DNA from: Bacillus sp. BA3
GTDB lineage: Bacteria > Bacillota > Bacilli > Bacillales > DSM-1321
NCBI GenBank assembly: GCA_002835675.1
Contig: PIZR01000016.1
Coordinates: 1 to 53,430, forward strand
Direction: 5' to 3'
DNA: 53,430 bases
In this document: positions 41,169 to 49,907 of the stretch, piece after piece
Layout of the letters: each line of letters begins with the position of its first letter
Numbering within the stretch: the first letter of the stretch is position 1
Program-made: the position numbers and the translations under genes
The notes under the pieces: generated by a model
Seen by the model: only the letters and a program-made list of their open reading frames with translations
Databases searched by the model: none
Told to the model about the DNA's origin: nothing

Positions 41169-41489
41169 TCATTCTGTATGCGAAATAGGGTCGGATTTCA
41201 AAACTCCTGTTATGAAAGTAAGAATGGCCAAGATGGTGTCAGGGTTTTCGATGTCGAAGGATTGGCGGTTCATTTCGCCCTGGGCTTGGTAATAGATTAG
41301 CTGGCCGGTCCCTTTCTCTTCATTAATGAGGAGGTGGAAACTGATGGGTGTGCTTTCGATGGACCCGCTGGAATCCCTTTGGATGACCTGGCATAATAAT
41401 TCACCGTACTCATCTTCATAAAGGAAGTCATATCGAAGGTCGAAAACGACTTTTTCAATTTGGGATAGTAATAATTTTTTGATATTCAT
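41169..41489 (-). CDS. Unknown small protein (106 aa)
   Basis: Start ATG 41487-41489 (MNIKKLLLSQIEKVVFDLRY) with AAAGGAG upstream; the frame is open to 41564 but lacks a second ribosome site. It is a soluble mixed alpha/beta protein: DFLYEDEYGELLCQVIQRDS, then TPISFHLLINEEKGTGQLIY and an amphipathic end AILTFITGVLKSD. There is no known motif. It lies between gsaB and the divergent ABC-2 operon and is probably a conserved Bacillaceae hypothetical. Confidence 0.7.
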   Translation of the reverse strand: MNIKKLLLSQIEKVVFDLRYDFLYEDEYGELLCQVIQRDSSGSIESTPISFHLLINEEKGTGQLIYYQAQGEMNRQSFDIENPDTILAILTFITGVLKSDPISHTE

Positions 41490-41640
41490 AGCATACTCGT
41501 CTCCTTTATATAAGTATCTGGTACAACGGCCATTTCCTCCCTGAAAATGGTATATGGCATCCAAGCATTTTTATTGTCTAAAAAGGTTGGTTTGGATAAA
41601 CTAATTCATTAGGACAAGAGATTACGGAGGATGTAACAGG

Positions 41641-42648
41641 ATGAGTGATGCAATTCAAGTGAAACAGCTTCGGAAGGAATTTAAGTCGGCATCAAGCCGT
41701 TCAGGGCTAAAGGGTGCCTTCCGGGATTTACTTACCAGAAATTATAAGGTCGTCCCTGCCGTCAATGATATCAATTTTACTGTAAAAAAGGGTGAGATGG
41801 TAGCTTATATCGGGGAAAATGGTGCAGGGAAATCGACCACGATCAAAATGCTGACAGGTATTTTGGAACCGACAGCAGGTGAAATCACGGTCAATGGCAT
41901 GAATCCGCATAAAGAAAGGGAAAAGTTCACCCAGACAATCGGAGTCGTATTCGGTCAGCGCTCACAGCTTTGGTGGGATATTGCGGTTCAAGAATCGTTT
42001 AGGCTGTTAAAAAAGGTCTATAAGGTAACGGATGAACAATATAACGATCATATGGAACATGTCATCAAGACGCTTGATATTGGTCCTTTGCTGGACAAAC
42101 CAGTGCGTAAACTCTCGCTTGGTCAGCGAATGCGCTGTGAGCTTGCGGCAGCTTTGATCCACAATCCGCCTTTGCTGTTCCTGGATGAGCCGACAATTGG
42201 ACTTGATGTGCTCGTGAAAATGAAGATTCGTGAGTTCCTGAAAGAAATCAATGAGAAATATAATACGACAATCCTTTTGACTACACATGATCTAGGAGAC
42301 ATTGAAGCATTATGTGAGCGTGTAATCATGCTTGATGAAGGACAAATCATCTATGATGGGGAATTGCAGAGTTTGAAAGATAACTGGGCTGAGGAAAAAC
42401 AGATTCATTTTCAATTCATCGAGCCGATCGCATTGAAGGAATTACAATCATTAGCGCTCCCATTTACCGCTAACTGGGTTTATGATGAGAAAAATCAAAC
42501 TTACATTGCCTTGTTGAAAGAAGAAAGTGATCATATTTCACAGCTTGTTTCAGCTGTCGTATCTCATTTTAAAATAAAAGACATCAAAATCCATGAAACG
42601 TCCATTGAAGAGATCGTTCGCAATATTTACGAAGAAGGCACTGTCTGA
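41641..42648 (+). CDS. ABC-2 type exporter ATP-binding protein
   Basis: 335 residues; ATG with TTACGGAGGATGTAACAGG upstream. Walker A is GENGAGKST (about residues 58-66), followed by a GVVFGQRSQLWWDI Q-loop, the signature LSLGQRMR, Walker B LLFLDEPTIGLD and the H-loop TTHDLGD. The region before Walker A (SSRSGLKGAFRDLLTRNYK) and the extended C-terminus are typical of ATPases paired with DUF990-type ABC-2 permeases. It powers export through the two membrane proteins encoded next; the substrate is unknown. Confidence 0.92.
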   Translation: MSDAIQVKQLRKEFKSASSRSGLKGAFRDLLTRNYKVVPAVNDINFTVKKGEMVAYIGENGAGKSTTIKMLTGILEPTAGEITVNGMNPHKEREKFTQTIGVVFGQRSQLWWDIAVQESFRLLKKVYKVTDEQYNDHMEHVIKTLDIGPLLDKPVRKLSLGQRMRCELAAALIHNPPLLFLDEPTIGLDVLVKMKIREFLKEINEKYNTTILLTTHDLGDIEALCERVIMLDEGQIIYDGELQSLKDNWAEEKQIHFQFIEPIALKELQSLALPFTANWVYDEKNQTYIALLKEESDHISQLVSAVVSHFKIKDIKIHETSIEEIVRNIYEEGTV

Positions 42649-42696
42649 CTCTCTTATCAATAAGAAACAACGTGTCTATCAAGAAGGGGGAGGGCC

Positions 42697-43488
42697 ATGG
42701 GGAAGTATCTTGCCATGATCCGCATGCGTTTTTTAATGATGCTTGCGTATCGAACGGATTATTATACCGGCATTTTAATTTATAGCATTAATATCGGTGC
42801 TTATTATTTCTTATGGAATGCGATATATGGAGAAAAAAGCTCCATCGAAGGACTTTCAAGCATGCAGATGACAACCTATGTCGCGGTTGCATGGATGGCG
42901 CGCGCTTTTTATTTCAATAATATTGACCGCGAAATCGCCACTGAGATTAAAGACGGCAAGGTTGCCATTGAGATGATCCGGCCTTATAACTATTTAGGCA
43001 TGAAAACGATGCAAGGACTTGGGGAAGGGATATTCCGTTTCTTCTTCTTCTCAATTCCGGGGATGCTGCTGGTAGCTTTCATTTTTCCTATCGAATTGCC
43101 GCACGAGCCGGCTACGTGGGGGATGTTCGGCATTTCCTTGCTGTTCAGCTTCATCATCAATACACAAATTAACTTATTGACGGGAATCACTACCTTTTTC
43201 TTATATAATAATGCCGGATTAATCCGCGCTAAAAGGGTTATCATTGATTTATTTTCCGGCCTGCTGCTGCCCATCAGTTTCTATCCTATATGGGCGCAGG
43301 AAGTGATGAAATATTTACCCTTTCAAGGGATCAGCTATGTACCAAGCATGATTTTTACGAATGGGTACAGTTCAGGCGAAATTGGCATGGCGCTTTTACA
43401 GCAGTTAATTTGGTGCATCATTCTCATAATACCGATTCAGCTTTTATGGATAGTCGCAAAAAAACAGCTGATTATTCAAGGAGGTTGA
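42697..43488 (+). CDS. ABC-2 type exporter permease, first subunit
   Basis: 263 residues, about six membrane helices. The ATG follows AAGAAGGGGGAGGGCC. The amphipathic start MGKYLAMIRMRFLMMLAYRT and the DREIATEIKDGKVAIEMIRP cytosolic segment (given in part) are found in DUF990/ABC2_membrane_6-type permeases. NAGLIRAKRVIIDLFSGLLL and YLPFQGISYVPSMIF lie in the C-terminal half. It is followed after 4 bp by a second permease, so the complex is probably ATPase2 plus two different permeases. Confidence 0.87.
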   Translation: MGKYLAMIRMRFLMMLAYRTDYYTGILIYSINIGAYYFLWNAIYGEKSSIEGLSSMQMTTYVAVAWMARAFYFNNIDREIATEIKDGKVAIEMIRPYNYLGMKTMQGLGEGIFRFFFFSIPGMLLVAFIFPIELPHEPATWGMFGISLLFSFIINTQINLLTGITTFFLYNNAGLIRAKRVIIDLFSGLLLPISFYPIWAQEVMKYLPFQGISYVPSMIFTNGYSSGEIGMALLQQLIWCIILIIPIQLLWIVAKKQLIIQGG

Positions 43489-43492
43489 CGGG

Positions 43493-44278
43493 ATGTTTTA
43501 TGTATCGATGTTTTTTCAATACGTGAGTCAATATATGAAAACAAGACTGCAATATAGAGCCGATTTCTTCATGGAAATCCTATCTGACCTGCTGAATCAG
43601 GTCGTGAATCTGGTATTTATCTTAGTCGTTTTTGGACATACACAATTTTTAAGCGGCTGGAGCCGTGAAGAAATCATATTCATTTATGGATTTTTCCTTA
43701 TCCCATTCGCCCTTTTTTCAGCCTTTTTCAACATCTGGGATTTTAATGACCGCTATATCGTCAAAGGTGAAATGGACCGGATATTAACAAGACCGATACA
43801 TAGCCTGTTTCAAGTCATTTTAGAAAGAATCGAGCTTGAAGCGTTATTTGGTGTTGTGACCGGTTTGATCATTATATTCTATTCGGGGATTTCATTGGAT
43901 CTGCAGCTTGCGTGGTATGACCCGATTCTTTTCATCATTTTTGCAATAGGCGGGGCCCTTGCTTATGCAGCCATATTCGTTGCGATAGCAAGCATTGGTT
44001 TCTGGTCGGATGCGAAAACATCCATCATGCCAATGATGTACAATATCGGGAACTATGGGCGCTATCCTGTTGATATTTATAATAAGGTCATTCGTTTTGT
44101 CCTTACATGGGTGCTGCCATTCGCGTTTGTTGGTGTCTATCCGGCATCTTATTTCCTTAGAAAAGAAGAGTGGTATGCATATGCATTTGCCACACCTGTA
44201 ATTGGGGTAGCCTTTTTCATGATATCCGTATTCATATGGAATCAGGGAGTGAAGAGGTACCGCGGTGCAGGGAACTGA
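43493..44278 (+). CDS. ABC-2 type exporter permease, second subunit
   Basis: 261 residues, six predicted helices. The ribosome site AAGGAGGTTGACGGG overlaps the end of the preceding gene, so translation is coupled. It has the same architecture as the first permease: MFYVSMFFQYVSQYMKTRLQ start, FNDRYIVKGEMDRILTRPIH loop (matching the DGKVAIEMIRP loop of its partner), and GNYGRYPVDIYNKVIRFVLT near residue 185, a hallmark of ABC2_membrane_6 members. A terminator closes the operon. Confidence 0.87.
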   Translation: MFYVSMFFQYVSQYMKTRLQYRADFFMEILSDLLNQVVNLVFILVVFGHTQFLSGWSREEIIFIYGFFLIPFALFSAFFNIWDFNDRYIVKGEMDRILTRPIHSLFQVILERIELEALFGVVTGLIIIFYSGISLDLQLAWYDPILFIIFAIGGALAYAAIFVAIASIGFWSDAKTSIMPMMYNIGNYGRYPVDIYNKVIRFVLTWVLPFAFVGVYPASYFLRKEEWYAYAFATPVIGVAFFMISVFIWNQGVKRYRGAGN

Positions 44279-44281
44279 AAG

Positions 44282-44320
44282 AAACCCCTTCAACAGCATT
44301 CATGTTGAAGGGGTTTTTGT
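44282..44320. terminator. Bidirectional terminator of ABC-2 operon and thioesterase gene
   Basis: AAACCCCTTCAACA (44282-44295) pairs with TGTTGAAGGGGTTT (44303-44316) around a 7-base loop; T's follow on the plus strand and TTTCTTTC on the minus strand. Confidence 0.88.
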
Positions 44321-44798
44321 TTATTTGCGTTTATTCTTTCTTTCAATATATCTTGCTTGTGCTTGAACATATAGCTGCTTTTCCACTTCGGTTTCCGGAA
44401 TGACCTGTGGTACGTTTGTCGGCTTACCGTCTTCATCAATGGCCAGCATCGTTAAAAAAGCACGGGCCGTAAGCTGTTTCTCACCTGTTAATAGGTTTTC
44501 GCGCTCCACTTTAACGAATACCTCCATTGATGTGCGATGGGCACAGGTAACATAAGCTTCAAGGTTGATCGCATCCCCCGTCTTGATGGGGGCCCAAAAA
44601 ATCAAAAGAGTCGCTTGAAGCAGTCACAACGGGTTTTCGACAATGGCGCATAGCTGAAATGCAGGCTATTTTATCAACATAGGCCATTACTTTTCCGCCA
44701 AAGATGGTATTGTGATGATTTGTATCCGGTGGAAAAACAAGGTCGGTTAAAAAAGTCCGTGACTGCTGTGTTGGGTGGGCAACGTGCTTTTCAATCAT
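44321..44798 (-). pseudogene. Acyl-CoA thioesterase (YkhA-like) with a frameshift in an A6/T6 run
   Basis: Two overlapping frames together spell one hotdog-fold acyl-CoA hydrolase. The 5' part (44798 down) reads FPPDTNHHNTIFGGKVMAYV and ends VTASSDSFDF. The 3' part continues WAPIKTGDAINLEAYVTCAH, RTSMEVFVKVERENLLTGEK and a KNKRK tail. The frames join at a run of six A's on the plus strand (44596-44601); five would restore GAT TTT TGG GCC CCC and give a protein of about 158 residues. It is a real disruption, a sequencing error or slippage. The first ATG overlaps the metE stop (ATGA), and no other ribosome site is evident, so it is translationally coupled to metE. The catalytic Asn/Asp region and the substrate-tunnel segment are otherwise intact. 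Confidence 0.82.
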
Positions 44799-47092
44799 TT
44801 GCCGGTTGGTTTAGCTAACAGGTTTTCACGGACGATTTTTGCTGCTTCGACCATGTTTTTCAGGGATGCGACGGTTTCCGGGATACCCCTTGTTTTCAGT
44901 CCGCAGTCAGGATTGATCCAAAACTGGTCTTTATCCAATACCTTGATCCCCCGTTCGATCATATCGACCATTTCTTCCACTGCCGGCACACGCGGGCTGT
45001 GAATGTCATACACACCCAGACCAATACCTTTTTCATATGTTTTTTCCTCGAATGCGGAAGCAAGCTCCCCATGACTGCGGGATGTTTCGATGGAAATTAC
45101 ATCGGCGTCGAGGGAGGAGATGACATCCATGAAACTGTTGAAGTCGCAATAGCACATATGCGTATGAATTTGGGTTGTATCCTCCACGCTTGATGTCGAT
45201 ATCAAGAACGAATTCACAGCCCAGTTCAAATATTCGTCGCGATCGCTTTTTTTCAATGGCAGACCTTCTCTAAGTGCAGGCTCATCGACCTGAATCATTT
45301 TGATTCCAGCGGATTCCAATGCAATGACTTCTTTTTCCAAAGCGAGTGCCAGCTGATAGCATACATTCTCCCTGGAAATATCATCACGGACAAATGACCA
45401 GTTCAAAATCGTAACAGGACCTGTAAGCATTCCCTTTACCGTCTTCTTCGTCAGTGATTGTGCGTATACACTTTCCCTGACTGTCATCGGTTCGATGAAA
45501 TGGATGTCGCCGTAGATGACTGGCGGTTTCACACAGCGGGATCCATAGGATTGTACCCACCCCTTTTCTAAAAAGACGAATCCACCTAACTTATGGCCGA
45601 AGTATTCAACCATATCCGTTCGTTCGAATTCCCCATGAACAAGGACATCCAAACCGATTTCTTCTTGGATTTCGATCCACCTGCCGATTTCTTCGTTAAC
45701 AAATGTTTCATATTGCGAAGCGGTCCATTCTCCTCTTTTGAATTTCCCGCGTGCTTGTTTAACATCAAATGTCTGCGGAAAGCTGCCGATCGTAGTCGAA
45801 GGAAGAAAAGGCAATTTGAAAAATGCCTGTTGTTTTTGGTAACGCTCTTTAAATGGAAGCTGACGGCCGGCGGTCCTGGTTTTAACCTTTTCGACATTGG
45901 ATTGTACAGTTCCGTGATTCCGGGCATTTGAACTTGCTAACGTTTGAAGCGTGAATTTATTTGCATCGACTTTCTCGGCGATTGCTTCAAAGCCTTGATT
46001 ATTCCCTTTGACCAAGAGTGTGATTTCCTCGAGTTTCTCATCAGCGAAAGCAAGGGCCTCTTTCACTTCGTTTGATAGGGCGGTTTCATTACGAACGGTC
46101 ACCGGGACATGAAGCAGGGAACAAGAGGGCTGAAGCCAGATTCGGTCTTCGGCTACCATTGTCTTAAGAGTCTCGATCAATTGGATTTTTTTCGATAAAT
46201 CAGAAAGCCAAATGTTTTTTCCGTCAATCACACCTGCAGCAAGCACTTTGTCCTTCGGAAAGCCGAATGCTTCCAGATTGCTTAGATTCATCCCTTTGTC
46301 ATGTACAAAATCAAGACCGATTCCTTGGACTTGTAATTCGATGACTTCCTGGTAATGTTCCACGGCATCAAAGTATGTTTGTAGCATGATGTTCAGGTTT
46401 GGTGCTGCTTCATTCAGTTTTTCATAGAGGTAAGTAACAGTTTGCATATCTTCTTTGGAAATCGATGAAACAAGTGAAGGTTCGTCCATTTGAACCCACT
46501 TCACGCCTTCTTGCTCCAACTCCCGGAGGATTTGCGTGTATAGGGGAAGCAGGCTCAGGATGATGCCAGGGATATCTTGTTTTTTGAAGCCTTTGGAAAG
46601 GGAGATGAAAGTATAAGGACCGATCAACACGGGCTTTGTTTCAATTCCTAGCTTTTCCTTGGCTTCCCGATATGCTGCAAGTGGTTTATTTTCCGTTAAC
46701 GTCAGCTGTGGCACCTTTAATTCAGGGACAATATAGTGATAGTTCGTATTGAACCATTTCGTCATTTCGGAAGCGACTTCATCATTGTTTCCGCGAGCCA
46801 TTGAATAATAAACGGAAAGGGGAACGCTTCCGCTTTCATAGGCTGAATAACGTTCAGGAACAAGACCGAACATTACGGACATATCGAGCATTTGATCATA
46901 GAAAGTGAAGTCGTTGACAGGAATGATATCAATGCCTCGTTTCTTCTGTTTTTGTAAGTTGCCTAAACGGATGGCTTTTAGTTGTGCCGTAAATTCTGCT
47001 TCATCGATTTTACCGGACCAGTAAGCTTCCAATGTACGTTTCCATTCACGATCTTCCCCGATTCGAGGGTAACCCAAACTACTGCTTTTCAA
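44795..47092 (-). CDS. metE: Cobalamin-independent methionine synthase MetE
   Basis: Start assigned to TTG 47090-47092 (KSSSLGYPRIGEDREW), nine bases after AGGAGG. The in-frame ATG at 47099-47101 directly abuts that Shine-Dalgarno. This gives 765 residues. Both barrels are present: N-terminal LGYPRIGEDREWKRTLEAYW and C-terminal LPSTTIGSFPQT with FERTDMVEYFG. Zinc ligands are in IHTHMCYCDFN (His, Cys), the Glu of VISIETSRSHGE, and the Cys of NPDCGLKTR. It transfers the methyl of 5-methyltetrahydrofolate (polyglutamate) to homocysteine. Expression is controlled by the B12 riboswitch and terminator in its leader, so it is made when cobalamin is scarce. Confidence 0.95.
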   Translation of the reverse strand: MKSSSLGYPRIGEDREWKRTLEAYWSGKIDEAEFTAQLKAIRLGNLQKQKKRGIDIIPVNDFTFYDQMLDMSVMFGLVPERYSAYESGSVPLSVYYSMARGNNDEVASEMTKWFNTNYHYIVPELKVPQLTLTENKPLAAYREAKEKLGIETKPVLIGPYTFISLSKGFKKQDIPGIILSLLPLYTQILRELEQEGVKWVQMDEPSLVSSISKEDMQTVTYLYEKLNEAAPNLNIMLQTYFDAVEHYQEVIELQVQGIGLDFVHDKGMNLSNLEAFGFPKDKVLAAGVIDGKNIWLSDLSKKIQLIETLKTMVAEDRIWLQPSCSLLHVPVTVRNETALSNEVKEALAFADEKLEEITLLVKGNNQGFEAIAEKVDANKFTLQTLASSNARNHGTVQSNVEKVKTRTAGRQLPFKERYQKQQAFFKLPFLPSTTIGSFPQTFDVKQARGKFKRGEWTASQYETFVNEEIGRWIEIQEEIGLDVLVHGEFERTDMVEYFGHKLGGFVFLEKGWVQSYGSRCVKPPVIYGDIHFIEPMTVRESVYAQSLTKKTVKGMLTGPVTILNWSFVRDDISRENVCYQLALALEKEVIALESAGIKMIQVDEPALREGLPLKKSDRDEYLNWAVNSFLISTSSVEDTTQIHTHMCYCDFNSFMDVISSLDADVISIETSRSHGELASAFEEKTYEKGIGLGVYDIHSPRVPAVEEMVDMIERGIKVLDKDQFWINPDCGLKTRGIPETVASLKNMVEAAKIVRENLLAKPTGK

Positions 47093-47126
47093 TATTCCCA
47101 TCCTCCTATATTCATTTAATTGAGCA

Positions 47127-47173
47127 ATAAAAAAAGCATTCCTAACCGTCAAAAGAGATGGTTAGAAATGCTT
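47127..47173 (-). terminator. Riboswitch-controlled terminator before metE
   Basis: On the minus strand AAGCATTTCTAACC (47160-47173) and GGTTAGGAATGCTT (47134-47147) form a 14-bp stem with one mismatch, followed by TTTTTTATT. It lies between the cobalamin aptamer and the metE ribosome site, so ligand binding would favour premature termination. Confidence 0.88.
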
Positions 47174-47258
47174 AAAATAAAGAGGCATGCAAAATGCCCC
47201 TTACAATTATAAGGTCCCTAACACCTCCCTATCTCCCGTAGGTTAAAACAGTGTTGTC

Positions 47259-47429
47259 GAAATAGGCAGGTCTCCTGACTTAGGGATTAACATTAGCGGC
47301 GGGCCTTCCCGATCCGTTGATCAGTGGCATATTGGATGGCGCTAACACTCCCATTACAGTGGCGGGACCGTGCCGGAATTACACCGGACTTCCCTTTTAA
47401 TCCTAATTAAAAATTAGGAACCTATTTCC
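47259..47429 (-). promoter_or_regulatory. Cobalamin (B12) riboswitch in metE leader
   Basis: On the minus strand the conserved AdoCbl aptamer blocks appear in order: GGGAAGTCCGGTGTAATTCC, GGCACGGTCCCGCCACTGTA, and finally AGTCAGGAGACCTGCC (the B12 box). P1 is closed by AAATAGG (47421-47427, minus) with CCTATTT (47260-47266, minus). It resembles the bases-to-B12 class that senses cobalamin and shuts down the B12-independent enzyme (established biology for metE). Confidence 0.95.
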
Positions 47430-47515
47430 ACATATGAAATTTGACAAAACCTGCCTTGATAACTGTTTGCAGGTTAAAAATTTATAAAATAAAAACTATT
47501 ATAAAAATTTAGACA

Positions 47516-47544
47516 ATCTTAACATATCCGACCAAAAGGGTCAA
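47516..47544 (-). promoter_or_regulatory. Promoter of riboswitch-metE transcript
   Basis: Minus-strand TTGACC (47539-47544), 17 bp, TAAGAT (47516-47521). The transcript would begin near 47509, about 80 nt before the aptamer. It first passes a hairpin AACCTGC/GCAGGTT (47446-47474). The plus-strand stretch from here to 47685 shows no further gene I can support. Confidence 0.65.
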
Positions 47545-47685
47545 CATGGAAAAAATGATTCAGGAAAAGTATCCGGTTATAAGGTGTGTGGGTGATAAGG
47601 ATGAGGTCTGTTCCTAAAAAAGAATATATTGTTTGGACAGGGAGTATGTATAGAGGAAGTGGCGTTTTGAAATGGGGCGTGGGGG

Positions 47686-48105
47686 ATGACTTTCTACATC
47701 TTGATTGCAGGAATCATTTTTTGCATGGTGATGAGCATTCGTACGTTATTTCTTGTTGAGTCGGGAGGAAAGAAGTTTTCTCTGGAGGATATGCTGTGGC
47801 TTGGCAATTTATATGCGACGATATTAGTTGGATTTGCACTGATTTATTTATTATACGAACTTCAGAATCATTCGGTGATTCTTGATATGGGCAATCGATT
47901 GGATGGCACCTTCTATGAACAGTTGAAGACTTCTTTTTATTTTAGTGCGATGACGATGTTTTCTGTAGGGTATGGAGATATAGCCCCGATTGGCATGGGC
48001 AGGATGATAGCTACGATTCAGGCTTTCATCGGTTATACACTGCCGGCAGCGTTCGTGATCCGGACGGTGATCGATTTGGAGCACAAAGATAGGAAGGATA
48101 AATGA
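47686..48105 (+). CDS. Two-helix potassium channel protein without regulatory domain
   Basis: 139 residues; ATG after a G-rich GTGGGGG. One N-terminal hydrophobic segment (FYILIAGIIFCMVMSI), a second helix near residues 38-60, then a pore loop with the filter SVGYGD (Gly95-Tyr96-Gly97-Asp98) and a final helix ending in a charged tail EHKDRKDK. It resembles the Ion_trans_2 / LctB-type channels of Bacillus. There is no RCK/TrkA domain, so it lacks the usual gating module. Role: K+ flux; regulation unknown. It precedes bcp by 62 bp on the same strand. Confidence 0.85.
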   Translation: MTFYILIAGIIFCMVMSIRTLFLVESGGKKFSLEDMLWLGNLYATILVGFALIYLLYELQNHSVILDMGNRLDGTFYEQLKTSFYFSAMTMFSVGYGDIAPIGMGRMIATIQAFIGYTLPAAFVIRTVIDLEHKDRKDK

Positions 48106-48167
48106 AAGTTGTGTTTCTTTCGATTATTGGGTACTCTTACCATAATGAAAGAAATGGAGGGTTCAAT

Positions 48168-48638
48168 ATGACTATTAAAATTGGAGAAAAAGCACCTGAT
48201 TTCAAGCTCCCTGCAAACAATGGTGAAATGGTGTCCCTATCGGATTTTAAGGGGAAATATATTGTTTTATATTTTTATCCAAAAGACATGACGCCAGGTT
48301 GCACGACGGAGGCCTGTGATTTCCGGGACCATAATGAGCAATTTGAGGAATTGAACGCGGTCATCATTGGAATCAGCCCAGACCCAGCTGCACGTCATGA
48401 AAAATTCATCGAAAAACATGGATTGCCTTTTCTGCTGCTGGCTGATGAAAATCATGAAGCGGCTAAAATCTTTGATGTGTGGCAGTTGAAAAAGAACTTC
48501 GGCAAGGAGTATATGGGCATTGAACGTTCAACTTTCCTGATTGATAAGGCTGGTATGGTAGTCAAAGAATGGCGTAAAGTAAAGGTCAAAGGCCATGTCG
48601 AAGAAGCTCTTCAAACTCTTCGCGACCTCGAAAAATAA
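48168..48638 (+). CDS. bcp: Thiol peroxidase Bcp (YgaF)
   Basis: Start ATG 48168 (MTIKIGEKAPDFKLPANNGE) with AAATGGAGGG upstream; the frame to 48102 overlaps the preceding gene's end. This gives 156 residues. The peroxidatic Cys is Cys45 in KDMTPGCTTEACDF, the resolving Cys50 is five residues on (atypical 2-Cys, Bcp/PrxQ type), and the Thr/Arg active-site residues are in TPGCTT and ERSTFL. It reduces hydroperoxides, probably with thioredoxin. It is YgaF of the gsaB-ygaF-perR neighbourhood of B. subtilis. Confidence 0.93.
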   Translation: MTIKIGEKAPDFKLPANNGEMVSLSDFKGKYIVLYFYPKDMTPGCTTEACDFRDHNEQFEELNAVIIGISPDPAARHEKFIEKHGLPFLLLADENHEAAKIFDVWQLKKNFGKEYMGIERSTFLIDKAGMVVKEWRKVKVKGHVEEALQTLRDLEK

Positions 48639-48649
48639 GGGATAGGCAG

Positions 48650-49759
48650 ATGAAGGATGAGCGAATAACGAAGCTTGCAGCCAGGCTGATTCATCATTCG
48701 ATACAATTACAGCCAAAAGAGAGAATCCTCATACGGGGGAATATCAATACGAAACCATTATTGAAAGAGCTGATTGATGAAATATACAGAGTGGGTGCTT
48801 ATCCATATGTAGAACTCGAAGACGATGAAATAAGCCGCCACCTGTTACAAGGGAATGTAAAGGAACAACTTGACACCTCTTCGCAATGGGCCTTGAAGAA
48901 ATATAAGGATATCGATGCGGTAATCATCATTACCGGGGAAGAAAACGATGTGGAAATGACCGATGTTCCCATCGAGAGGCACCGTCTTCAAGGGGAGGCT
49001 ATGAATTCCCCCACTCTTTTCTATGTAAACAACCGACGTTGGGTCTTGCTTAATTATCCCACCAACGCATCAGCGCAAAAAGCCGGCATGACCTTCGACA
49101 GGTACGAAGATTTTCTTTTGAATGTATGTAACATGGATTACGGGAAAATGGAGACGGCCTTGAAACCGTTAAAACAATTGATGGAACGAACTGACAAAGT
49201 CAGGATCGTTTCGCCAGGAACAGATTTGAGCTTTTCCATCAAAGGTATGCCGGCCGTCATATGTGCCGGAAAAAAGAATTTACCCGATGGGGAAGTGTTT
49301 ACGGCACCCATAAAAGATAGTCTCAATGGTAGGATATCCTTCAACACACCAACAACCTATGAAGGATTCACCTTTAATGACATAGAATTAAACTTGGAAA
49401 AGGGAAAAATCATTAAAGCTACTTCCAATCGTGACTCTGAAATGAACCAAATTCTGAATATTGATGAAGGGTCCCGGTTTATCGGGGAGTTCGCAATTGG
49501 GATCAATCCATACATATTGGAACCTATGGACGATATCTTGTTCGATGAGAAAATAAGCGGAAGTCTGCACTTGGCTCTTGGACTTGCCTATGAAGAAGCG
49601 GATAATGGAAACCGATCATCGATTCATTGGGATATGGTCTTGATCCAGCGTCCCGAATATGGGGGTGGTGACATCTTCTTTGACGACGTCCTGATAAGAA
49701 GGGATGGCGTTTTCATTTTGCCGGAATTAGATGCATTAAACCCAAATTCCTTAAAATAA
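48650..49759 (+). CDS. M29-family aminopeptidase (AmpS-like)
   Basis: 369 residues; AAGGGATAGGCAG precedes the ATG, 11 bp after bcp. The N-terminal domain (LQPKERILIRGNINTKPLLK) and the C-terminal metal-binding domain fit thermophilic-aminopeptidase-T/AmpS proteins. The metal ligands are the Glu in NLPDGEVFTAP, the Glu in FIGEFAIGIN, the His in GSLHLALGLAYEEADN, and the His-Trp-Asp of SSIHWDMV. Cytosolic metallo-exopeptidase. The spacing suggests co-transcription with bcp. Confidence 0.9.
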   Translation: MKDERITKLAARLIHHSIQLQPKERILIRGNINTKPLLKELIDEIYRVGAYPYVELEDDEISRHLLQGNVKEQLDTSSQWALKKYKDIDAVIIITGEENDVEMTDVPIERHRLQGEAMNSPTLFYVNNRRWVLLNYPTNASAQKAGMTFDRYEDFLLNVCNMDYGKMETALKPLKQLMERTDKVRIVSPGTDLSFSIKGMPAVICAGKKNLPDGEVFTAPIKDSLNGRISFNTPTTYEGFTFNDIELNLEKGKIIKATSNRDSEMNQILNIDEGSRFIGEFAIGINPYILEPMDDILFDEKISGSLHLALGLAYEEADNGNRSSIHWDMVLIQRPEYGGGDIFFDDVLIRRDGVFILPELDALNPNSLK

Positions 49760-49855
49760 AGCCTTTTTTAATAAGGCTAAGGCTTTTGTCCAACTCAAAA
49801 AGGGGACACCTGAATATGCTTTATTAAGGGAATACCTCCTCAGAGAAAGTTGCGC

Positions 49856-49882
49856 GGGACACATAGAGCCCGTGTTTTTTTA
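49856..49882 (+). terminator. Possible terminator after aminopeptidase
   Basis: CGGGACACATAGAGCCCG can close a CGGG/CCCG stem before TGTTTTTTTA. The stem is short, but the T run is good. Confidence 0.5.
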
Positions 49883-49907
49883 TGTTAATTAAAAGGGAGA
49901 GATGAAC

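Noticed and set aside
47591..47749. Possible 52-residue frame (MRSVPKKEYIVWTG...) overlapping the K+ channel start
   Set aside because: Weak ribosome site, overlaps the channel gene in another frame, no recognisable feature.
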